Of a DNA stretch of 64,000 bases, positions 56,901 to 64,000 are shown piece after piece. Each line of letters opens with the position of its first letter. Within the stretch, counting starts at the first letter, position 1. The notes under the pieces are model-generated. The model was not told where the DNA came from. It did not search any database and worked only from the letters and a program-made list of their open reading frames with translations. The position numbers and the translations under genes were made by a program. Source of the DNA: Staphylotrichum longicolle (lineage: Eukaryota > Ascomycota > Sordariomycetes > Sordariales > Chaetomiaceae); the NCBI GenBank assembly GCA_019096155.1, contig JAHCVI010000001.1:6386001-6450000 (forward strand). Reading direction: 5' to 3'.

Positions 56901-58783
56901 ACTCACCTTCGCTCTCCCGGTTAAAATGGAAGTCGTCTTGTGATCCCGTCCTTGCGGGCCCGCGACCGTGATTTCGTCTCGGTTCTTGCCGGACCGATCT
57001 CCGTCCATATTTTCGCCGAGGCGCCGCATGCGACGCTCTGTCCAAAGTTCCGACCCTCCTTTCCTGCTGTTTTGGCGCCCAGAGAATCTTGCGACCATTT
57101 CCAGGCTGCGCGCACCCAGGCACTCTCATCTCAAGTGCTCCATAAACAGGCCCGAACACGGGCAGTCTCACGATTGTGTTACTAAAATTCGGAGATCAGT
57201 CACTCTTTTTTCTTGACGCCTGGTGCGATCGATCCAACAGAGCGCCAGCCTGTGTTGCGACATGACGTTTAATAATCGGGTCGGCAGAACGGTCCCAACA
57301 CAGACATGGCAGATATGTATGTACATATGTACAACACACTCCAAGTTGAGGCGGTTCTGAAAACCATTACCACGGCTCCTGCGGGGACTCTCATGTCAGC
57401 CAATCCGGACAGCATTTGCCATACACAGTATTCCCACCCTCTCGCAGAGGTACAGGATGTAGGCCCGACTCCATTTTTGGCACCGACGGGTTTCGCTTTG
57501 CGGAGACAGACTTCGAATTCCCCATGAAATAAGCTCCGATATCCCCCTTTGTTTCTGGATATAAATACAACTGAGATCGGATACAGCAGCCGAGGATAAT
57601 TCTCGACCTCAGAACCACCATGGGAGTTCCACACTCAGGGCATGCCTCTTCACAGAATGCAAGCTGCGTGCGAGTGCTGCTGAAAAAAGCCGCATCATCT
57701 GCAGCATTTCTCCCACTGTCTCCCAAGGCCATCCAATCCCAAACCGGGGACAGGGCAGACTAGTCGGATCATGGCCCCCTCACCACCCGGCATGATGCAC
57801 CTGAGAGTCGGTGTCACAGGCGCATCTTGGGCAAATCCATTTGCTTATGCATTTTGATGGCCTGGCTTCTAGAAGAAGCGCCAGCACGAGGACCAAAATG
57901 GGTGCAAGACGCGGATATCTGAGACTTTTTCCACAAAGGCACCCGGTTCCGAGCGTCATAAAACCCATTGCATCTCAGGTTCATGGTATAAGATCAGGTG
58001 GCCTAGACATGGTTCAGCCGGCGTTCTTGTAAACCATCAGGTTTCGCATCTGGGTTTCAAGGAACTCGTCCTCTGCTCTCACCGACATTAACTCCGATTT
58101 GCCATAAGTCAAGGCCTCTCAAGAAGCTCCTGTCCGTTGAAGTATCGTTGAGTGGCTGAGAGTGGACAGATACTCTTGCGTAATCCACATCGCACGCGCG
58201 GGGGCCACATGTTTGTGTGACATGGCTCAGCAGCATGGGCAGGAGAGACCTGCGAGTGGCGGTGACTGGCGCATTGGTGGCGTTGGTGCACCATGCGCGA
58301 CATCAACCCGGCCGCCGGTGACCGGAGCTGTTCCCGGGTGCCCCACTTAGCCCGGCCCCACACTTCCGCATGAATTTTCTCAAATTCAAGCAGCGATCAC
58401 AACGTAACACCACGTCGAGAATAACCCCCAAACCGAAGCTCAAGGTTATTTTTCTGCATCCAATATCCTCATCGTCTGCCATCGGCGCGGACGTCACGCA
58501 CCGGCGATCAGTCGGTATCGCAGCTACTTTCTCTGGCTCACAACTCCATATGTTTAACAACGGATCGACGCTCCTCGACTCATCCAGCTCCTCGGTACAT
58601 GACTTAATGTACCGAGACATACAACAGTAACTGAACGGCAAGCGACTTGAGTCTTTGCGCTTGCTAAGGAGACGTAAGAAAGACTACACTCGGGCATATC
58701 TCTGTGCTTTTGTGTAAATCGAAGTATCTCACTCCATACCTGGAGTTTCTGGCTTGTGATCTACGACGCTTGATCCAAGCTTT
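53958..58783. other. 4.8-kb interval without supportable genes
   Basis: Several frames of 100-240 codons occur (for example minus strand 55631-56344), but their composition is that of GC-rich random sequence, they overlap equally long antisense frames and they have no motif. No tRNA, tandem repeat or transposon terminal repeat was seen. The last few hundred bases must hold the promoter of the transporter gene at 58784. Confidence 0.5.
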
Positions 58784-60184
58784 ATGTCTGGTGAATCCAG
58801 AGACGTGCAGACCCTCCTCCACGACCGCGTTCTCGCACCGCTCCGACTCACCGAGCCATCTGCTCGCGCTCAGGGCTACCAAACCATTACCAGCACAAAC
58901 CCCGACATCAACGACAACGGCGACACCATGTCCGCCGAAACCCCCTTCACGGCCAACAAGCCGGCCAGCGACGACAAGAACACCCACACCTACTACGGCA
59001 CCGCCGACGCCCCCGCCGACGGCACCACGGCGACCCCCAAGGACGTGCGCGCCTCGACCTCCTCCTCGGAGGCCGAAGCGGCCGCCGTGGCGGCGGGCCT
59101 CTCGCACCTCGAGGCGCGCCAGACGCGCTGGTACTCGTACTTTCTGACGCCGGACTTCTGGGCCATCATCGCCGTGGGCCAGCTGCTCTCGCTGTGCATC
59201 ACGGCGACCAACACCTTCACGAGCTTCCTCTCGTCGGTCGGCACCATCATCCCGGCGTTCCAGACGCTCTTCAACTACGCCCTGCTGACGCTCATCTGGC
59301 TGCCCGTCGCGCTGCACCAGCACGGCGCGCGCAAGTGGCTGGGCATCGTCTGGCGCGACGGGTGGAAGTACTTTATCCTGTCGTTCCTGGACGTCGAGGG
59401 GAATTACTTCACTGTCTTGGCGTACAACGACACCAACATCCTGTCGGCGCAGCTGATCAACTTCTGGTCGATCGTCTGCGTCGTCGTGCTGTCGTTCGTC
59501 GTGCTCAAGGTGCGGTACCGCTGGCTGCAGATCGCGGGCATCCTGCTGTGCTGCGGCGGCATGGGCCTGCTGCTGGCGAGCGACCACATCACGGGCTCCA
59601 ACGGCGGCGAGGGGCGCAACATGCTGCGCGGCGACCTGTTTGCGCTGCTGGGCGCCACGCTGTACGGCGTGAGCAACGTGTTCGAGGAGTGGTTCGTGAG
59701 CAAGCGGCCCATGTACGAGGTGCTGTCGTTCCTGGGCATCTTTGGCGTGTGCATCAACGGCGTGCAGGCGGCCATCTTTGACCGGACGTCGTTTGCCGAC
59801 GCGACGTGGAACGGGCAGGTCGCGGGGTGGCTGGTCGGGTACACGCTGTGCCTGTGCCTGTTTTACTCGCTGGTGCCGCTGGTGTTGCGGATGGGGAGCG
59901 CCGCTGTGTTTGACATCAACCTGTTGACGGCCAACTTTTGGGGTGTCATCATCGGCACGAGGGTGTTTGGGTATGTCGTGCACTGGATGTACCCGATCGC
60001 GTTCGTCTTGATCATCTGCGGGTTGGTGGTTTACTTCTTGGCTGGCAACATCCTAGGCGACTCCAAGAAGCCGTGGCTGGGCGATAACCAGAAGGATGGT
60101 GTTGCGGGGATCGGGACGGCCAAGTTGAAGGCGCTGAACGAGGCAAGGAAGAAGGGGCTGGCGGGAGGGAGCTCGCAGGTTTAG
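58784..60184 (+). CDS. Nucleotide-sugar-type/solute transporter, SLC35F1/F2 family
   Basis: Single exon of 466 residues. The hydrophilic N-terminus (about 115 residues, with GTADAPADGTT) precedes about ten hydrophobic helices: FWAIIAVGQLLSLCITATNT, TLFNYALLTLIWLPVALHQH, ILSAQLINFWSIVCVVVLSF, WLQIAGILLCCGGMGLLLAS, DLFALLGATLYGVSNVFEEW, WLVGYTLCLCLFYSLVPLVL, MYPIAFVLIICGLVVYFLAG. Conserved family words are FLDVEGNYFTVLAYNDTNIL, LYGVSNVFEEWFVSKRP and FDINLLTANFWGVIIG, typical of the SLC35F (DUF914/UAA) group in the drug/metabolite transporter superfamily. The substrate in fungi is not established; location is likely an endomembrane or vacuole (inference). ATG 58784 is the first in frame. ATG 58928, with a stronger context (CACCATGTCC), is an alternative start that removes 48 residues. 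Confidence 0.92.
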   Translation: MSGESRDVQTLLHDRVLAPLRLTEPSARAQGYQTITSTNPDINDNGDTMSAETPFTANKPASDDKNTHTYYGTADAPADGTTATPKDVRASTSSSEAEAAAVAAGLSHLEARQTRWYSYFLTPDFWAIIAVGQLLSLCITATNTFTSFLSSVGTIIPAFQTLFNYALLTLIWLPVALHQHGARKWLGIVWRDGWKYFILSFLDVEGNYFTVLAYNDTNILSAQLINFWSIVCVVVLSFVVLKVRYRWLQIAGILLCCGGMGLLLASDHITGSNGGEGRNMLRGDLFALLGATLYGVSNVFEEWFVSKRPMYEVLSFLGIFGVCINGVQAAIFDRTSFADATWNGQVAGWLVGYTLCLCLFYSLVPLVLRMGSAAVFDINLLTANFWGVIIGTRVFGYVVHWMYPIAFVLIICGLVVYFLAGNILGDSKKPWLGDNQKDGVAGIGTAKLKALNEARKKGLAGGSSQV

Positions 60185-60729
60185 GGGTGGAGGGGGAGTG
60201 TTGTGGCAGTGAAAAAGGGAGGGGGAGGGGGGTGTTTGCAGTTGAAGGGAGGTGGTTGACTTGGTTGAAGAGTCGATGTTGTGGCGTGCTGTGGATTTGG
60301 TGACATGCTCCGCACATACATCGCTGAGGGCTTGGCTTGCTCTGTGGGATGGTTGGCCTGTATGGTTACCATCTTGGGCGTCGTCTGTTGTAAATGTTCG
60401 AGGCGATGTTAATGCTGGGGTCAGAAAACAGGGTTGGAGAAGTAGGGTTAGGGTACCTAACAATCCATTTCCTTCCCATCAGCCGGGTGCAAGTTGGGCG
60501 AACCCCGCGTCTCAATGGCAGGCACCAGTCACCTATTGTGCTCTCCGATGCCATCAAGGCAATGCACTTCCTGTATAGACACCCACATTGAGTGACTCAT
60601 AAACTTACCAGCTTAGCTCACGCCTCTTCATCAACTCCCAAACCAAACAGCCAACACCAACACGCCATTGTGATCAACCCCGTCACCTCTCACAAATCCA
60701 TTATCACATTGCGCACTCAACCGCCCCTG
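60185..60729. other. Intergenic between transporter and cyclotransferase genes
   Basis: 545 bp. A telomere-like word GTAGGGTTAGGG is at 60440-60451 and a pyrimidine-rich leader precedes the next ATG. No gene. Confidence 0.55.
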
Positions 60730-61509
60730 ATGGCTTCACCCTCCCCAGTCCTCTACTTTGCCTATGGCAGCAACCTCTGGCTAGCTCAAATGGCCGCCCG
60801 CTGCCCCTCTTCCCCCCTCACCGGCCTCGCCCGCCTGCGCGGCTACAAATGGTTCATCAACGCCCGGGGCTACGCCAACATCGCCCCGACGACCAACCCA
60901 AAGAAGAGCAGCGGCGACGGCGATGACAGCACCGACTCCGAGGTATGGGGCCTCATCTACGCCCTCTCCCCACCCGACGAGGCCCAGCTCGACCTCAACG
61001 AGGGCGTCCCTTACGCCTACGAAAAGCGCATCATCCCCGCCGAGTACTGGCCCGTCAACACCCACCCCTCCTCCTCCTCCGAGTCATCCGGCGCCACCGG
61101 CACCAGCACCGACATCGTCCCTCCTCGGCCGACGATGGCGTTGCGTCCAACCCCGGGAAGACGGTCGACACGCTCGTCTACATCGACTTCAAGCGCAGCG
61201 TCGGCGGGCACAGCCCAAGGCCGAGTACGTGCACCGCATGAACATGGGCATCAGCGACGCGCTGGCGCGCGGGTGCCGGAGGGGTACGTGCGGGATGTGC
61301 TAAGGGGGTATATCCCCGAGGAGGAGGAGGAAGGGGTGAGGGGGTTGGCGGAGAGGGCAAGCGGCTGGGTTTCGGGAGGAGAAGGACAGAGAAGGGGAGG
61401 GACGAAGGGGACTGGGACGGGGTCGGGGGTTGTTTCGACTGAGGAGGAGGAAGGGGAGGTGGTGGAGAGGGCGAGTGAGGTGTGTTATGCGAAGTATTTT
61501 GGGGTGTAG
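60730..61509 (+). CDS. Gamma-glutamylcyclotransferase-like (AIG2/GGCT fold) with three apparent 1-nt deletions
   Basis: ATG 60730 starts LYFAYGSNLWLAQMAARCP, the nucleotide-binding-like YGSN loop of GGCT-fold proteins. VWGLIYALSPPDEAQLDLNE follows, with the general-acid Glu in DLNEGVPYAYEK. These enzymes release 5-oxoproline from gamma-glutamyl amino acids, or are related to fungal GliK-type enzymes. After residue 130 the family sequence moves between frames. SSADDGVASNPGKTVDTLVY and IDFKRSVGG read in frame 2, QPKAEYVHRMNMGISDALAR in frame 3, and VPEGYVRDVLRGYIPEEEEE again in frame 1. The switch points are 61118-61122 (C run), 61206-61211 and 61270-61272 (G run). Three missing bases explain all of them and bring the protein to 260 residues. 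The nominal open frame stays open to TAG 61509 only because three shifts cancel. Confidence 0.85.
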   Translation: MASPSPVLYFAYGSNLWLAQMAARCPSSPLTGLARLRGYKWFINARGYANIAPTTNPKKSSGDGDDSTDSEVWGLIYALSPPDEAQLDLNEGVPYAYEKRIIPAEYWPVNTHPSSSSESSGATGTSTDIVPPRPTMALRPTPGRRSTRSSTSTSSAASAGTAQGRVRAPHEHGHQRRAGARVPEGYVRDVLRGYIPEEEEEGVRGLAERASGWVSGGEGQRRGGTKGTGTGSGVVSTEEEEGEVVERASEVCYAKYFGV

Positions 61510-62218
61510 AGGGATTTGGGATGGTTGGGGGTGTCTGGGGAATCAAGTGTCTAGCTGACTGATCTTGTCCTTGTTGGCTGAACTGGTAGACTATGGATCC
61601 AACCATCAACAATAACTTGCGGGAAAATTATTAAAAAACAGTTGATTATGGCGTGAGTTCTTTTTGAGGAAAATCATACTGCGAAAAGAACAAGGCATCT
61701 CTAAGGTTGATCACTGATTCAAAGAGAGGCAAATTGCCTCTTTGTACACTTACTCATGTACTTTGCAGACCCCTGGCAAGTTTAAGGTATGTATCATAAT
61801 TGGAAGAAGAGAATCTCATTGTCATCAGCCTGAGGTTTTGCTGTTGATTTCCAACTCCGCTCAGGAGACTATCTGTCCTTCAGATTCAACATCAGTCCAC
61901 TCTCTTCGTGCGCTGTCTTGAGGGAACGCTCACAGTAAACGGGGATCTGCAAGGATCCTAGAGGGTTAATGCAAGCGGCGAGGAGGATTACTGCAGACAA
62001 GGTCGACGGGTATTTGGAGTCAAAGGAGCAGCAGTATGTCGTGTGCCTACAGTGGTGGGTATGGTTTGGAGCTCGCCGAAACATGGAGGTTTATTGGAGG
62101 AGCCTGGCGGATTCATCGATGCAGGTAGAACCTGAGGTACTGTACACAAGGGGCAAAATGCCAGAACACAGAGGGCAAAATTCAACAAAAGAATGAGGAT
62201 CTCAATTGAGAGATCTGT
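61510..62218. other. Intergenic AT-rich stretch
   Basis: About 0.7 kb, AT-rich, with the tRNA-Thr trailer at its right end. No gene seen. Confidence 0.5.
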
Positions 62219-62297
62219 TGCCCACTATCAGAATCGAACTGATGACCTTGTCATTATTTGGTACTAGTGACACGCTCTACCACTGAGCCAAGCGGGC
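62219..62297 (-). tRNA. tRNA-Thr (anticodon AGT) with 7-nt intron
   Basis: Minus strand cloverleaf: acceptor GCCCGCT/AGTGGGC, D-arm GCTCAGTGGTAGAGC, anticodon stem TGTCA/TGACA, T-arm ATCAG-TTCGATT-CTGAT and discriminator A. The loop reads CT-AGT-A with a 7-nt intron (62255-62261) at the canonical place. It reads the ACY threonine codons after wobble modification. It is a different isoacceptor from the tRNA-Thr(CGT) at 1310 and shares its D-arm sequence. Confidence 0.9.
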
Positions 62298-62752
62298 CGG
62301 ATGAGTGGAGATGTTTGCTTGGGGTCCACGGTTGCCCTTGAGAAGCAAGGCCGCGTTGTTTACTTTTGGGAATTCGATTCTTTGTTTGATACAATGGGTT
62401 GTTCGTGGGTTTCTTCTTTGCGAAAGTCAATCTAGACAAGGGAGGAAGGAAAAGGAATAGGAATGTGACCCCTGTCGTGGGAGCCCCTGGCACCACAGGA
62501 GCAGAGACAGTTTGTGAGGCGAGTAAAGAATATGCTTGAAGGTAGGTAACGGAATGCTCAGAGCAACTGTTGCCAAACACGGGTTCTGATAATGTACGCC
62601 TGCTAGCTAAGGCCAGGAACAATGCTATACCTGGACCACAGCGCGACAGCCACGTCTGAATGTATATACAAGACGTTGAAAACAAAAGCGCGATATGGAC
62701 AGTGAAGTTAAAGTATGTGTAGACCTCAGTCCCTCGGCGTCATACATGCCTT
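62298..62752. other. Intergenic, nothing recognised
   Basis: Upstream of the tRNA and 3' flank of the LPMO gene; no coding support. Confidence 0.55.
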
Positions 62753-63524
62753 TCAAAACTCGAATCCAGACCATACATCGCCGCCCGGCGGGCTGTAGGT
62801 GGTGGCCGTCCCTTGGTAGATGTCGACCTAACCATCATTAGCATATGATCTTCTTTCGTGCAGGGTCCAGACTTACAGTAATGCCAGGGTCATCCTGGGG
62901 CGCATATGTCGGAATGCTGAAGAGCTTGTCGGAGGGAGGAGCCTCGGTGCCGCTGCCGGACACGACAATCTGAGCACACTCGGCATAGAACTGGGGCGTG
63001 TTGGCCTGGTGCAGAGCGAGCAGCTCGTGGCGGATGAGGTAGTTGCCGGGTACCAAATTCTTGGGAATCCTGCTGCTCCACTCGAGGTTCTTGTAGACGA
63101 GTGCAGTGCCCCAGTTGTTGGAGTTGAGCTGGTCGCCCCATAGACCCATCTGGTCGATCTTGAACCAGCCTTTTCCGTCGCCCTGGCACCCAGAGAAGTC
63201 GCCGGGACACTTGAAGAGCCAGACCATAACGGGACCCTGCTCGTGTGTCCACTGCTTCCAAACAGCCGTCACGTTCTCCCCGGCGTTGACAGGGGCGCTG
63301 AGATCCGCACTAGTGCCACCGTTGCAGCGTATCTTGGGGTCGTCGACAGTCAGGGTGGGGTTGTAGTCGGGCCATTGGAACTGGATGGTCTTGGGGCTTG
63401 TCGAAGGGGCAAACCCTTCGTATCCCGGATAGTTGGTTCCACCGATGATGTAGCTGGTGACGGCGCCGTGGCCGGCAACAAGTGGCACAAGGCCAAGCGC
63501 GGGCGCAATGATATCGAACCGCAT
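62753..63524 (-). CDS. AA9 lytic polysaccharide monooxygenase (formerly GH61)
   Basis: Exons 63524..62877 and 62827..62753 (240 residues). The phase-0 intron is GTAAGT...TGCTAATG...GGTTAG. The signal peptide MRFDIIAPALGLVPLVAG is followed by His19, which becomes the N-terminal copper-binding residue of the mature enzyme (HGAVTSYIIGG). His94 in QWTHEQGPVMVW completes the histidine brace, and Tyr180 in TPQFYAECAQI is the axial ligand, with the usual second-shell residues in IRHELLALHQ. Cysteines in IRCNGG and YAECAQI form the expected core disulfide. AA9 enzymes cleave cellulose or hemicellulose oxidatively outside the cell. There is no CBM1 or linker at the C-terminus (DVWSGFEF). Exon 2 is only 25 codons, but its sequence (VDIYQGTATTYSPPGG) matches the family C-terminus. 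The gene faces away from the window edge promoter. Confidence 0.96.
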
Positions 63525-64000
63525 GTCGGGTGGTTTTCAAAGACAGGCCCAGGGGTGGCAAAGAAAAGGCGTGGTTGTCGATGGTGTAAATGAGGCTCAG
63601 AGGTTCAAGAACTGCAGAGTGAACAAGGACCGATGAGCGGCTCAACAGCGTCTTATACTTGGCCGGGCCTTGAAAGGGAGCATCCACCTCCACACTACCG
63701 GGAGATCGTCGACCGTAAGACACTGGCTACGTCGCCAATGGCCTGCATCCTGCCTGGTCGTAGATGGAGCCTAGGTGCTCTATGTGTGGCCACGCGGAGG
63801 GGGTAATCTATCGTTTGAGCGGATAACCTGGTTTCCAGTGCCATGGCTCGTCATAACCCGAGGTCGGTGATACCCTCTGGGAGCATTCGCGGCTGGCGGA
63901 CCGGAGGGTACCGGGCATAAGCCGGTCCGGGCGAGCATTAGATTGGGAACAAGGGGGATGATCGACAGGTTTCAGAGGAGCTATTTCCAGGTTCAAGCAG
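63525..64000. other. Upstream region of the LPMO gene to the window edge
   Basis: Non-coding promoter DNA; contains the TATA-like element at 63652-63657. A 62-codon minus-strand frame near the edge (63808-63996) is not convincing. Confidence 0.5.
63652..63657 (-). promoter_or_regulatory. TATA-like element of the LPMO gene
   Basis: TATAAG on the minus strand (AAGTATAAGAC context), 128 nt upstream of ATG 63524, a normal fungal spacing. Transcription factor sites were not identified. Confidence 0.5.

Noticed and set aside
58303..58641. 112-codon minus-strand ORF with Cys residues
   Set aside because: Interesting Cys spacing (RCDRCLNLRKFMRKCG), but no family, no signal peptide and an equally long antisense frame.
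58664..59983. 439-codon minus-strand ORF
   Set aside because: Antisense to the SLC35F transporter, Arg/His/Gln-rich shadow composition.

Overview
The window is nuclear DNA of a filamentous ascomycete (Pezizomycotina, most likely Sordariomycetes). The evidence is the short spliceosomal introns (mostly 44-100 nt, GTRNGT donors, CTRAC-type branch points close to the acceptor), intron-bearing tRNA genes scattered singly, Ser/Thr-rich secreted proteins, an AA9 polysaccharide monooxygenase, a CysA-type acetyltransferase and fungal-type protein families. Species cannot be fixed from the sequence. No CRISPR array, bacterial operon or intact transposon is visible.

Layout. 0-3.2 kb: the 3' end of a membrane-anchored protein, an intron-containing tRNA-Thr and an acidic Cys-rich putative zinc-binding protein. 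3.9-8.8 kb: an Hst2-type sirtuin, a Ser/Thr-rich protein with TVTV tracts and an omega-like glutathione transferase. 9.5-23 kb: a stretch rich in secreted or cell-surface products (two small secreted Cys proteins, a single-pass membrane protein, a secreted Ala/Gly-rich protein, a secreted beta-sandwich-like protein), with tRNA-Tyr, tRNA-Pro, a 71-residue protein gene and a broken small gene. 23.5-36 kb: Nudix ADP-sugar pyrophosphatase, MFS transporter, a 915-residue disordered protein, mitochondrial O-acetyltransferase of cysteine synthesis and a fungal family of unknown function. 38.5-47.6 kb: a large Cid1/CutA-like nucleotidyltransferase and, after about 4 kb of non-coding DNA, an AhpC/TSA-type redoxin. 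49-54 kb: two polar, largely disordered proteins. 54-58.8 kb has no supportable gene. 58.8-64 kb: SLC35F-type transporter, gamma-glutamylcyclotransferase-like protein, tRNA-Thr and an AA9 LPMO.

The genes do not form one pathway. Several touch sulfur and redox metabolism (O-acetyltransferase, omega GST, gamma-glutamylcyclotransferase-like protein, redoxin), but they are spread out and there is no sign of a cluster.

The most important observation concerns reading frames. Four otherwise conserved genes (GST, MFS, redoxin, cyclotransferase) each need one to three single-base restorations to read through their family motifs. All seven are explained as missing bases and most lie in G or C runs; a fifth, polar gene may show the same. 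Systematic homopolymer under-calling in the assembly explains this best and should be tested before any of these is called a pseudogene. Separately, two genes carry in-frame stop codons with coding-like sequence beyond them, and a small secreted Cys-rich gene appears to contain a 5-nt micro-exon.
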